From Terriglobus roseus DSM 18391 (GTDB taxonomy: Bacteria; Acidobacteriota; Terriglobia; Terriglobales; Acidobacteriaceae): a stretch of DNA of 64,000 nucleotides. This document shows, piece by piece, positions 18,248-27,217 of this stretch; within the stretch, counting starts at the first letter, position 1, and each line of letters begins with the position of its first letter. A program made the translations under genes and the position numbers. Under the pieces are notes generated by a model. That model was not told the DNA's origin. It ran no database searches and worked only from the letters and a program-made list of their open reading frames with translations. Location of the stretch: contig NC_018014.1 of assembly GCF_000265425.1 (NCBI RefSeq), forward strand, positions 2,542,001 through 2,606,000. The letters run 5' to 3'.

Positions 18248-18920
18248 ATCTTATCTCGAACGACCGGTTACGGCAGTGGTTTTCCTACGGTATGGATGAA
18301 TGGGTTTCAATCGGGGTCGCTTTTAGTGTCTCTGTGAGTTTCTCGGACATGTGGGTTCAAATCCAACGAAATTACTTCTCGTAGCCGGTCGAACAACCCA
18401 CACCACCTCTCCTGAAAACGTTAGATCCCGCTGGCGATCTCCATAGCTATGCGCCCTGCATGGTCCACATAAGGAGCGGGATACCACTCGTCTTAATGCG
18501 CAACCTTCTCCTTCCTTATCGCGGGAGCGGGATGTCACTTCACGTGGCAGCACGTAATCCTGCATTCGCGTAACTCCGGCTAGATCTTCACGACCGCGCC
18601 TGCATCATCAGGACTTCTCGACAGCCGACATCCCTCCTCGTGGTAACCGAATGTCAGGCCGTGGTAGATATTCTTGTGCCGAATGCCACGACCTTTAGAG
18701 CAGTCCTCATAAATCACCCTAAATTCCGCGAATAATATTGGACTTATCATGTTGCTGTCGCTAGGATGGCTCGGAACTCCCGTGTAGGAAATCGCAGGCT
18801 TGATCACGTGTACCTCGCATGCGTGTCACTGTTATGCATCATCAACAGTTAACATCCATCGCTTCCAGCGTGTCCCTGTTCCAACGCTCTCCTCCCTGTA
18901 ACCATTTCCGGAGTGGTCCA
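18248..18920. other. Gap with no convincing gene; contains a tRNA-like T-arm fragment
   Basis: No open frame here has a good start and recognisable protein. At 18344-18366 the + strand reads CATGTGGGTTCAAATCCAAC, which resembles the variable-loop end plus T-arm of a tRNA (Leu/Ser-like). The expected acceptor and anticodon arms are missing, so it is at most a remnant. A 75-codon minus-strand frame (18580-18807) has a GTG start and no recognisable motif. Confidence 0.45.
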
Positions 18921-20246
18921 GTGATCCTTTACGACTGTCTCTATCCCAAGATCAAGAGTGGCTGGTACGAACGCCTGCGCACATTTGCGGGCGTGTTTGC
19001 TGACTTCGGCGGAGATCTGATTCTGTTGCCACCGCCCTTTCGCACGACTTATACCGGGTCAGATAACATGAGCCTCGGCTACGATCCCATAAGCGATCTG
19101 GATATTGGGCAGTGGGAAAGTTTGCGCGGTGGCACCGCGGAGGATCTGCAGTCACTCGCGCGGGAGGCCCTTCGCCACGGCCTGCGTCTCATGTTCGATC
19201 TGCCGATGCATCAATATGGCGGCTTTCCGATCGTTGAGCGTAACGGCAAGGGAAAGCGCGACCGAAAGCTCGCCTACAAGCCATCCTTCCTCTTCCGCGC
19301 TGCACCCGACCAGAACTTCGAGCGTGCGCCAGCGGATGGCTTACGGGTTCCCTATCAACACTCAAAGCCCGCGGACTACTTGCGCAAAATGAAGATTCAA
19401 TGCACAGCATGGCTTATGCACGTCACAGCGGGCTTTGGCTTGCGTCTTGATGAAGCCAAAGATATGGACATGAACCTTACGCACAGGCTGGCGGCAAGTA
19501 TTCCAGGATTCAAGGTTGCCGAGGCTTACACCGGCAGTAATGCACAACTCGATTCCTATCACCGGCAATCCGGCCTCCCCGTCTTCGACTTTGGCAGCCA
19601 TTTCGCGTATCGAGCCGTAAGTCAGGGTGCTGGTCTGGACGCACTCGTCTACACGGATCGCTATTGCCACATGAATCCTTCGGCAGCGGTTCCCTTCGTG
19701 GACAACCACGACACCGATGGTGCCGATGGCGTGGTCAACTTCAAAGGATGGTTCTATCTGGATGCCTGCACGCAGGCTGCGTTAGCCTGCAGTATCTACG
19801 CCGGCGACTATGAGTTGTACGGCCTCGCCCCCTTGATTGATAACTATCTCTGGATCGGCAAGCGTCTCGCTGTCGGTAATCAGGCTTACCACGTGATCAG
19901 CCCCGACGTTTTGATCTGGTCGCGTGATGGCAATGGTGGTGAGCTTGGCAACGCGGCCGGGGTGTTGTGCGGTATCTCACGCGATCCGTTCAACACGCGC
20001 TGGGTATGGACGGACACTCCGTGGCGTAACTGCTGGATCAGGAATTACGCGCGAAGCGGTGGCCCTAACGTATGGGTGTACCCTGACGGTCGCGCTTGCA
20101 TCCCGCTTCCACCCAATAGCTTCAGTCGCGCGGATAACGGTGTCGCATACAGCCTGCTCAATCAGGATGGGCCGCTGCCAAAGCGCGAGTTGCATATTCC
20201 CCTTCGAAACCCGCTCGACTTTTCAGGAATTACGGTGACTTTATGA
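18921..20246 (+). CDS. GH13 alpha-amylase-like glycosidase
   Basis: The 441-residue protein starts at GTG 18921, preceded by CGGAG 7 bases upstream; the frame is open to ATG 18819 but the barrel homology begins at VILYDCLYP. Three catalytic motifs of GH13 are visible: FGLRLDEAKD (nucleophile Asp177), KVAEAYTG (acid/base Glu201) and FVDNHDTD (Asp264). The usual DxxxNH motif of region I is replaced by FDLPMHQ, so substrate contacts may differ. No signal peptide is seen. It overlaps the exported propeller gene by 4 bases (ATGA), so the two are co-translated. It acts on alpha-glucans if the family assignment holds; the substrate is unknown. It is the first gene after the eCIS operon. Confidence 0.75.
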   Translation: MILYDCLYPKIKSGWYERLRTFAGVFADFGGDLILLPPPFRTTYTGSDNMSLGYDPISDLDIGQWESLRGGTAEDLQSLAREALRHGLRLMFDLPMHQYGGFPIVERNGKGKRDRKLAYKPSFLFRAAPDQNFERAPADGLRVPYQHSKPADYLRKMKIQCTAWLMHVTAGFGLRLDEAKDMDMNLTHRLAASIPGFKVAEAYTGSNAQLDSYHRQSGLPVFDFGSHFAYRAVSQGAGLDALVYTDRYCHMNPSAAVPFVDNHDTDGADGVVNFKGWFYLDACTQAALACSIYAGDYELYGLAPLIDNYLWIGKRLAVGNQAYHVISPDVLIWSRDGNGGELGNAAGVLCGISRDPFNTRWVWTDTPWRNCWIRNYARSGGPNVWVYPDGRACIPLPPNSFSRADNGVAYSLLNQDGPLPKRELHIPLRNPLDFSGITVTL

Positions 20247-21961
20247 AGACACTAGTCCTTGTTCTAGTCGTATCAGCGTCCCTTCCCGCACAGGTGCTCA
20301 CGAAGTCCTACGATGCGGCCCGCACCTCAGAAACGCGCAGCGAAACGATCCTCACCGTGGCAAAGGTGGGCGCGGGCATGCAGATGCAGCCACGTATTCC
20401 GTGCATCGGCGATGCGCGAGGTTGCGAAGCACAGCCGCTCATCGACGGTGGTGTCATGCTCCTCGCCTCGAACGGCAACGTAATCCGCGGCGTGAAGCCG
20501 GAAGACGGTGCGGGTATCTGGCAGACCCCTGTGCTCTGCGCTCCAGTAAGGTCCGTGCCTCAGAACGATATGTGGGGAGTAAATGAACACTTCGGGATGC
20601 TAAGCACCGGCGTGATCGATCCGGACACACACAAGCTCTACCAGGTCGCGACTTGTTCCGCTGATGGTACTGGCTCTCACCGGTCCATGAACCAGCGCAT
20701 GTTTGTCATCGACACACGCAACGGCACCGTGCTGGCAAACACTGTTCTGGATGCCGCCAGTAACGGCCAGCGGTATTCGGATGCTCCACGAAAACAACGT
20801 GCCGCTCTGGCGCTTTGGTCACGCAATGGCGTCAAGTTTATCGTGATCGCTGCGGGTTCATTCGCTGAGACAGGCGAGAACGCCACCGGATGGATTCTGG
20901 CCTTCGATACCTTTGACAATCAGGTAAAGGCCGCAATCTCGACCCGGGCCGGGATCTGGATGTCGGGCGGTGGTCCCTCAATCGATCGGAATGGCCTCAT
21001 CTACCTGGGTGCGGGCAATGGCCCGTTCAACGGTTCCACTACCTTCGGTGAGGCGATGATGCAGGTACAGCTAACGCCACCCACTGCCACTACACCAGCC
21101 AGGCTCGCTGTACTGCACGCGTGGGCCCCTTACTCAGACTCCGCACGAACCTGTGCGAATGCCCAACTTACCCAGCCTCGAGCCATGCTGATGAATAAGG
21201 TGGCAGGCGACTCTGCACCCAGCAACCCGCCGCCGGGCGCCAGAATGCCTATGAACACCGATTGCGGCGCACAATGGGGCGACCAGGATGCTCATCTCTC
21301 CGGAACTCTGTTTGAGCGTTTCAACCTGTACCTCACCGCAGGTAAGGATGGAATCGGCTATCTTGCAAACACTGCACAGTTTCCAGATACGCAGCCCTCG
21401 GACTTTTCCAACGCTAAGGCGAACTGCGCGAAGGTCAAGATGTTCCAGTTGGGATGGGATCTCGGCATGGACTCCTGTCCTGCGAAACTGGCTGGCCTTA
21501 ACCGCTTTCCCGGCGCCAAGACCCGGCACATCCATTCGCCACTGGCACAGCATTTTGCGCCTGATTCCACACAGTTCGTGCTCGCCTTCGCAGAGAACAG
21601 CCCTTTGCAGGCGTGGCGCCTCGATGCAAATGGCGCCATGACATTTGTAGCCCGCGGCAATGAGATGGCGTCCGCACAATCCCGCGCGGAGCACGGTGGC
21701 ATGCCCGGAGGCTTCTGTTCGGTCAGCTCAAACCGAGGAGCAAACGCCATCGCCTGGTGCGCAATCCCGGATGGCGACGCGAACAGGTCTGTGACAACCG
21801 GCCGGCTCGTTGCCTACGACCTGACAGGCTTCACCGGTGGTCGCATCCGCACACTCTGGACTTCAGAGCAATTTGTTTTCTCAAAGTTCTCACAGCCGGT
21901 GGTCTCCAACGGACGAGTCTATCTGGCGGACTACGCAGGCAGCGTCATGGTCTGGCACTAA
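20243..21961 (+). CDS. Exported PQQ/WD-like beta-propeller protein
   Basis: The 572-residue protein begins with a signal peptide (MKTLVLVLVVSASLPAQVL). Repeated beta-propeller blades are visible: QPLIDGGVMLLASNGNVIRG, SGGGPSIDRNGLIYLGAGNG and, at the end, QPVVSNGRVYLADYAGSVMV. This is the pattern of PQQ-binding-like propellers, but no dehydrogenase active site was identified. Several Cys residues suit a periplasmic, disulfide-bonded protein. The start overlaps the GH13 stop. Binding or scaffolding rather than redox catalysis is my best inference. Confidence 0.65.
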   Translation: MKTLVLVLVVSASLPAQVLTKSYDAARTSETRSETILTVAKVGAGMQMQPRIPCIGDARGCEAQPLIDGGVMLLASNGNVIRGVKPEDGAGIWQTPVLCAPVRSVPQNDMWGVNEHFGMLSTGVIDPDTHKLYQVATCSADGTGSHRSMNQRMFVIDTRNGTVLANTVLDAASNGQRYSDAPRKQRAALALWSRNGVKFIVIAAGSFAETGENATGWILAFDTFDNQVKAAISTRAGIWMSGGGPSIDRNGLIYLGAGNGPFNGSTTFGEAMMQVQLTPPTATTPARLAVLHAWAPYSDSARTCANAQLTQPRAMLMNKVAGDSAPSNPPPGARMPMNTDCGAQWGDQDAHLSGTLFERFNLYLTAGKDGIGYLANTAQFPDTQPSDFSNAKANCAKVKMFQLGWDLGMDSCPAKLAGLNRFPGAKTRHIHSPLAQHFAPDSTQFVLAFAENSPLQAWRLDANGAMTFVARGNEMASAQSRAEHGGMPGGFCSVSSNRGANAIAWCAIPDGDANRSVTTGRLVAYDLTGFTGGRIRTLWTSEQFVFSKFSQPVVSNGRVYLADYAGSVMVWH

Positions 21962-22361
21962 CAAGCTCTTACGAAAGACCCACGTGAGCATGCGTGACAA
22001 AACCTTCCGCCCTTTGGGGGCAGACATTTTCCCCACCTTGTAAAGGGAGCGGAAGTTCGCGCAGTCCGCAAGTCCTGAGGCATTGGTCGCCACGAAGAAA
22101 GCTGGCGAGCCGGTTGGGGCGATGGTGGAGCGGCGGACCCGCTACAGACGCAGCCGTCATCTGCAAACGGACTCAGTGACCATTCGGGCGCCGATCAAGA
22201 GGAAGTCACTGGTAGCCGCACAGCGTCGGGTTCTATCTCACGCACGATACGGAACGCTAGCAATCTTTAGTCTTAGTAACGCGATGCAAAACAACGGAGC
22301 CCGCCACCGTTCAATGAGAGTGACGGACTCCGGAGATTCACCGTTCAATAAACTGCGTTAC
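21962..22361. other. Intergenic region between convergent genes
   Basis: No coding sequence can be supported. It contains the nested inverted repeat listed at 22004-22055 and, near 22306 and 22339, a short direct repeat CACCGTTCAAT. Nothing else was recognised. Confidence 0.5.
22004..22055. other. Nested inverted repeat, possible terminator or structured RNA
   Basis: Outer arms CTTCCGC/GCGGAAG continue inward as CCTTT/AAAGG with a two-base bulge. Inside, GGGG and CCCC can pair around a CAGACATTTT loop. It lies 42 bases after the propeller stop codon. There is no downstream T-run, so a simple rho-independent terminator is not certain. Confidence 0.4.
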
Positions 22362-25259
22362 TTACTGCACCTTTAGCGTGACACTCGCACTGTGAGGTGT
22401 GGCGTAGCCAGCTGCTGTCGCGGTAACGGTGATCGTGCGATTGACGGGCGTGGTAGTGGTGACTACGGTGTTTGAGCCGCAACCAGTCATTGCGGTCATG
22501 AAGAGAAAGCCGCAGCCCAGAAGCATCAACAGGCGAGCGTTCACTCGGCGGCGATGAACCAAACAAAACGGCAGAAACAGGACGGCCAGCGCCAGGCCGG
22601 AACGCCGCGACCACGCCGGCGAAGTATCGGCCTGGGAAGTAAGCTTCACTGTCTGGACCGTCAAACTTACTGTCTGGGGGCCTGCCGTGGTTGCAACTGA
22701 CGTCGGCGTAAGCGTGTAGCTCATGCCAGCGTCCAGTCCTGCCACGGCGAAGGAAACGCCACCCGGATAGACAGGACTTCCGGGGCTAAGTGCGAAAGTG
22801 AAGGTGGCTGCGCTGCCCCCAGTAACGGTCTGGACGGTATTACCCGTAGCGTTAAAGGCAAAGTCAGAGACCGTAAGAGTGAGCGCCGCAGTAGCGGACG
22901 CTGCGGCATAGGCTCCTGCTGCAGGCTGACTAGCCGTGATGGTGTGAGCGCCGGCTAGCAGTGAATTGATGGCGTAGCTCGCCGTGCACGTGAGCGGTGA
23001 CGCAACGCCCGTGCAGACGGCTGTGACAGCGGCGCCATTGTCCACAGTAAAGCTGACCGGAGCGGTAGGTGCGACAGTACCGGTGTAGGTAAGCTGTGCG
23101 GCCAGCGTGGCCGAAGCGGTCCCAACGGGCAGAGTTTGCGCCGCGAGGGAGAGCGAAGCACCAGGTTGAGAGACCGTGTGAGGAACACTGGCGGTAGTGC
23201 TTGCTAAGAAGTTGGAGTTCCCCGCGTAACGAGCGGTGATTGCAGACACACCCACCGGCAGCGTGGTGAGATTTAACGTCGCCGATCCGTTGGTGAGTAC
23301 GCCGGTCCCGAGAGCTTGCGACCCATTGAAGAAGCTAACGACTTCGCCGTTCGTGGATAGGGTCTGAGCGACCGAAGGATTGAGCACCGCACTTAGAACA
23401 ACCTGTTGGCCGTAGGCACTGATCGCCGGAGTGACCGAGAGCGTGAGAACCGTCACGATGGGCTGGCTCGTAAGGGATACGGTGTTCGAACTGCTGCCGG
23501 TATAGAGGCTGTCCCCCGTGTAGGTAGCCTTCACCAGGTGAGCAGACGTAACAGCTCCCACCGGGGAGATGCCCGTCGCGGTTGCAGTCGCGGTGGAAGA
23601 TAGTTGCCCCAGCAAAACGGAGAGATTATTGCCGTGATAGTTACCCGTTACAAGATCGGCAATGCCGTCCCCATTGAAGTCGGCGGTCGAAACGGGGGAC
23701 GGACCGGAACCTGTCGCATAAGTCACTTGCGCCGCGAAGGTACCGTCCGCCCTGCCCACGAAGACACCGACATTGTCACTGACATAGTTCGCCACGGCAA
23801 GATCGAGAATGCCGTCGCCGTTATAGTCGGCCGGGGCGATCGCATAGGGCGAGGTTCCAGTAGCGTAGACGACCTGCGCGTTGAACGTACCGTCGCCCTT
23901 GCCGGTGAGAACAGAGAGCGTATTGGCGGTGTAGTTGGTGACGGCAAGGTCGACGATACCGTCTCGATTGAAGTCACCGGCCACAAGGGGCGTAGGACCA
24001 GTGCCAACGGAGTAGCTGACGGGGCTGTTAAATACGCCGCCACCCTTGCCAATCACGACACCTACCCTGTTAGCGATGTAGTTCGTAACTGCAAGGTCCG
24101 GGATGCCATCGGCATTGAAGTCTGCAACGGCGATAGAAAGAGGTGTCAGGCCAGAAGGAACGACCACCTGGGTGTTAAAAGTTCCATCACCCTTGCCAAG
24201 AAAAACACCGACACTGTTGTCAAGCGAGTTCGAAACCACGAGGTCGAGGACACCGTCGCTGTCGAGGTCCGCCGTGGTCACGAAAACCGGCGAGTTCCCT
24301 GCAGCATAAGTCACCTGCGTGAAGAAAGTTCCATCCCCCTTCCCCAACAGGACGCTCACGGTGTTGGAGACTGAGTTCGCTACGGCGAGATCGACGATTC
24401 CGTCAGCGTTGAAGTCGCCTGCAGCAACATAGGACGGTGAGGCGCCAGTGCCATAGGTAACCTGGACGCCAATGGTTCCGTCGCCGTTTCCGAGAAACAC
24501 TCCAACGGAACTGCCGCGATAGTTTGCCATCGCGATATCCGGGAAGCCGTCGTTATTGAAGTCTGCCGTGACGCTCGCAATGGGAGAATCGCCCGTGGCA
24601 TAGGTCACATGCGAGGCGAACGTCTGGGCCGACGTAGCGCTGCCCAACACCCCCGTGCCCAGCAATGCATTGTTGTTTGTCGTGTCGACCAGGGAGACGC
24701 TACCAGTAGGGGCAACACTGCTGCCCGTACCTGCGACAGTCGCTGCCAGTGTGTAGTTACCAGCGACGCCGGTCTGCGTCAGCGTTGTCACGGTGGAGTG
24801 AGTCCCGGTCACCTGAACAGCGACGACTGGCGAGGCGCTGGTGATACTTGCTGCTGTGCCAGTGAATACAGCCTTGTAGGTGTGCGCCCCGATTCCGGTC
24901 CTTAGTCGAAGACTAGCCGTGCCCGTGGAGGTAAGCTGAGCGGTGCCCAGCAGGTAGCTGTCGACACACGAGATACCCGCGGTATCGCAGAATTTCACCT
25001 GCCCCGTGGTGACCGGCGTGGACCCAGCGAGAACAGTCGCACTCAGCGTTACGACCGTGCCAGAAACAACGCTCGACACAACCGATCCGCCGGCACGGGC
25101 CGCTAGAGTTGTTGCCGTCGCGGTGGGCGTGACTGCATTCGACGAACCCCACGACAGAACGCCAAGCGCCGCAACGACGCTATACGTAGCAATGCGACGA
25201 AGGTTGAGGCGAAGGGCCATAAAACGAAAGCAGGCAAGCAAAGGGGAACAGGATGTCAT
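22362..25259 (-). CDS. Large exported Ig-like / FG-GAP (VCBS) repeat protein
   Basis: From ATG 25259 (GGAG 4 bases upstream) the protein has 965 residues; ATG 25220 is an alternative that gives a more standard signal peptide (MALRLNLRRIATYSVVAALG). After one or two Ig-like domains there are about seven FG-GAP/VCBS blades, each with a calcium-type DFNxDGxxD loop (DFNADGIVDLAVAN, DYNGDGILDLAVAN), forming an integrin-like propeller. Two more Ig-like domains follow. Near the C-terminus are two hydrophobic segments, the second ending in a lipobox-like MTGCGS, then a short Ig-like strand set. This layout is familiar in acidobacterial surface proteins. Role: adhesion or carbohydrate binding by inference. 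Confidence 0.72.
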   Translation of the reverse strand: MTSCSPLLACFRFMALRLNLRRIATYSVVAALGVLSWGSSNAVTPTATATTLAARAGGSVVSSVVSGTVVTLSATVLAGSTPVTTGQVKFCDTAGISCVDSYLLGTAQLTSTGTASLRLRTGIGAHTYKAVFTGTAASITSASPVVAVQVTGTHSTVTTLTQTGVAGNYTLAATVAGTGSSVAPTGSVSLVDTTNNNALLGTGVLGSATSAQTFASHVTYATGDSPIASVTADFNNDGFPDIAMANYRGSSVGVFLGNGDGTIGVQVTYGTGASPSYVAAGDFNADGIVDLAVANSVSNTVSVLLGKGDGTFFTQVTYAAGNSPVFVTTADLDSDGVLDLVVSNSLDNSVGVFLGKGDGTFNTQVVVPSGLTPLSIAVADFNADGIPDLAVTNYIANRVGVVIGKGGGVFNSPVSYSVGTGPTPLVAGDFNRDGIVDLAVTNYTANTLSVLTGKGDGTFNAQVVYATGTSPYAIAPADYNGDGILDLAVANYVSDNVGVFVGRADGTFAAQVTYATGSGPSPVSTADFNGDGIADLVTGNYHGNNLSVLLGQLSSTATATATGISPVGAVTSAHLVKATYTGDSLYTGSSSNTVSLTSQPIVTVLTLSVTPAISAYGQQVVLSAVLNPSVAQTLSTNGEVVSFFNGSQALGTGVLTNGSATLNLTTLPVGVSAITARYAGNSNFLASTTASVPHTVSQPGASLSLAAQTLPVGTASATLAAQLTYTGTVAPTAPVSFTVDNGAAVTAVCTGVASPLTCTASYAINSLLAGAHTITASQPAAGAYAAASATAALTLTVSDFAFNATGNTVQTVTGGSAATFTFALSPGSPVYPGGVSFAVAGLDAGMSYTLTPTSVATTAGPQTVSLTVQTVKLTSQADTSPAWSRRSGLALAVLFLPFCLVHRRRVNARLLMLLGCGFLFMTAMTGCGSNTVVTTTTPVNRTITVTATAAGYATPHSASVTLKVQ
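23610..24610 (-). repeat. Array of FG-GAP/VCBS blades
   Basis: About seven units, each of roughly 130-140 bases, encode DFNxDGxxDLAVxNYxxNxVxVxxGxGDGTF-type blades. The unit is conserved at protein level and partly at DNA level, as expected for tandem duplication followed by drift. Confidence 0.75.
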
Positions 25260-25638
25260 AGATCTCCACGAACAAGTACGAGCGGTGAAATGACAATGCG
25301 TGGTTTCCTTCCCTTTTTTGTCAGCGACACAGCGCCACGTGCACGGAATCGCAGGCAGAGGGGCATTACCAAGGGAGAAGAACGGTCGCAGTGGAAGAAA
25401 GGATGAAGCTTGCCGACCCATTCTACAGATTCCCCAAAGAACGGCGAACTATGATCAATCGATGAAACATCTCTCTGCAGCTAGTCGGCGGAAACTGAGA
25501 CGAAACCTCTCTTCGTACATTCCTACAGAGCGGGTTCCTTTGTTCACTTGGGAGTGAGTGTCGCATGCTGGACTCAAGCTTGAGACAATTCCCTTTTCGC
25601 AATCAGTCATTTCCTCGTGCCATCAAACATGTTTGCAC
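25260..25638. other. Intergenic region, no gene recognised
   Basis: This is the upstream region of the Ig/FG-GAP gene and the downstream region of the acyltransferase gene. The only open frame (25300-25557, +) has no recognisable motif or convincing ribosome site. Confidence 0.4.
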
Positions 25639-26550
25639 TTAGTCAGCGGCGTACACACAGCAATCGCTGGTTTCCACTTCAGACTGCGTTGAGAAAGCGC
25701 CTCCGAATTGTGCCCGCTGCGAACGTCGATCTCGCTCTAAATCGGAATACGCAGGTGGCCGCTCAGCAAGCGATAGGGGCAGGTCCTCAGGCTCGCGCCC
25801 CAATTCGGCGCAGTCTTCAAATACGAAGCATGCACTACCCAACTCTTCACGAGCCCACTGAAATAGATCCTCGAAACGAGCAGGAATGCGAGCCACGTCG
25901 AGATGCAGAAGCCTCACACTATGTCCATATCGGGGTTCCACGTGCGGCGCCAGTCCGCAGACAACCTGCGCTCCCAGCCTGCAAAGCATTGAAGAAGCTC
26001 CGTGCCGAGTGCTGACGATCGACCAGGCTGACCCTCCACCCAACAGGTCGGACAGCGCCATGCCCAGCATGACAATCTTTGCCCCGGAGTAAGAGCTCCT
26101 GAAGTACTGCTTCACAGCAAGGCCGCTCGCCTCTCCAAACTCAATACCTCTTCTCTTCGCATCAGCCTTATCGTTGGCAAATGCGCGAATCACCTGTGCC
26201 CGGGCCACCCCGGAGGCGATCGCACTGTCGTGACTGAGAAGCTCCTCGAACGACGACACGCCGTGGCGGTACCGGGCACACGCTGCAAGATCGCCCGTAC
26301 TCGGATCTCGAACGAGAATGTGCCAGCATAAGTCATCCAGCGCCTGACGATCCAGCCCATCTTCGGTCAGTGTGGCCGCGACACCCGCGTATTCCTTGTA
26401 CGTCTCGCCTCGCAGTAGCTGAATCTCTCGCTGCAGGGCAGCGTATTGGTGTGCCTGAATAACAACCGAGCTGCCAAAAGACGAAGTGTTGCGGGGCGCA
26501 AGAATCGTAACCATTGAGGCTCGGTGTGGTGTTACTTCCTGATGTGCCAT
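25639..26550 (-). CDS. Orphan GNAT-fold N-acyltransferase (autoinducer/N-acyl amino acid synthase-like)
   Basis: The 303-residue protein has a central GNAT-like core. It contains RDPSTGDLAACARYRHG (strand pair and entry to the acyl site), RAQVIRAFANDKADAKRRGI, EFGEASGLAVKQYFRSSYSG (the ExSRLAV.xxFR-like strand and turn of LuxI/FeeM-type enzymes) and a long C-terminal helical half. Enzymes of this fold transfer fatty acyl groups from acyl-ACP or acyl-CoA to an amino acid or SAM. No LuxR-type regulator, acyl-carrier protein or exosortase gene lies beside it. The last 60 residues are charged and poorly conserved in appearance. A different GNAT role cannot be excluded. Confidence 0.45.
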   Translation of the reverse strand: MAHQEVTPHRASMVTILAPRNTSSFGSSVVIQAHQYAALQREIQLLRGETYKEYAGVAATLTEDGLDRQALDDLCWHILVRDPSTGDLAACARYRHGVSSFEELLSHDSAIASGVARAQVIRAFANDKADAKRRGIEFGEASGLAVKQYFRSSYSGAKIVMLGMALSDLLGGGSAWSIVSTRHGASSMLCRLGAQVVCGLAPHVEPRYGHSVRLLHLDVARIPARFEDLFQWAREELGSACFVFEDCAELGREPEDLPLSLAERPPAYSDLERDRRSQRAQFGGAFSTQSEVETSDCCVYAAD

Positions 26551-27144
26551 GTCCCTCGACTATAGGGCCATTTCCGGCAACAACCTGCCCGCAGTGCCTA
26601 AAAATTGGCTGTGTGAAGCCACTCGCGGCGCGGCTCAAATTCGCTCGAACAATAAATCCAGAAAACAGCGATCGGGATGAAGGTATCTCGCGCAGGACGT
26701 CGCTTATGGCGATGGGCGTCTGAATCAGGTCACCAGCGCGGCAAAATCACAAGCATTCCTCCCAAGTGCAGAAGGCCAACGCATCGCACAGCCATGCATC
26801 GCCTTGAAGCTTCGGATGCGTCTCCTCAATCAGGTCGGAACGACCAAACTGCTCCAGTACCTCAGGGTTCGTCTTCCCATCCAGGCTCGACGTCATATGG
26901 CAAATCACGTAGGGTCTCATCGTTCGCTCTTCACTCTCCTCTTAACGTAGGCACATGGACTAGGTGCTAGATTCGTCAAAAGGTGTGAGAGAGTGTTCGA
27001 AGCCCTCGCATTCGCACCGTGTCACTTCACCGTCAGGCGATCTCGCCACTGCCGCACATCCCGCGTCGCTAAGGTAAACAGCATCCCGCCGCCAATCCTC
27101 GCAGCCTCCCAGGTTCGCATGCGAAGTTCAAGACGAAAATGAGC
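26551..27144. other. Long intergenic region without a supported gene
   Basis: Short frames on both strands (26514-26723, 26677-26970 and 27022-27237) show no family motif, no good ribosome site and atypical residue composition. The region separates the acyltransferase gene from the end of the efflux operon. Confidence 0.4.
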
Positions 27145-27192
27145 GCACACGGAGTATGTCGATGCAAGGGCAAGTCGACATACTCCGTGTGC
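27145..27192 (-). terminator. Perfect 18-base-pair hairpin after the RND operon, probable terminator
   Basis: Arms 27145-27162 (GCACACGGAGTATGTCGA) and 27175-27192 are exact reverse complements around a 12-base loop. The hairpin begins 25 bases after the stop of the outer-membrane factor gene. On the minus strand the trailing sequence GCTCATTTTCG is only modestly T-rich. The unusual length and perfection could also mark an RNA-processing or protein-binding site. Confidence 0.55.
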
Positions 27193-27217
27193 AAGTTCCA
27201 GCGACTTAAAGTGCGTC

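Noticed and set aside
18323..18565. 80-codon minus-strand frame with FVGFEPTC
   Set aside because: The GFEPTC string is the well-known artefact of translating antisense to a tRNA T-arm; the frame has no ribosome site or family.
18580..18807. 75-codon minus-strand frame
   Set aside because: Starts with GTG without a ribosome site, has no recognisable motif, and its length is unremarkable for GC-rich DNA.
23610..24610. Repeats in the FG-GAP region as possible CRISPR or VNTR
   Set aside because: They are coding, unit length varies slightly and they encode calcium-loop blades, so they are protein-domain repeats.
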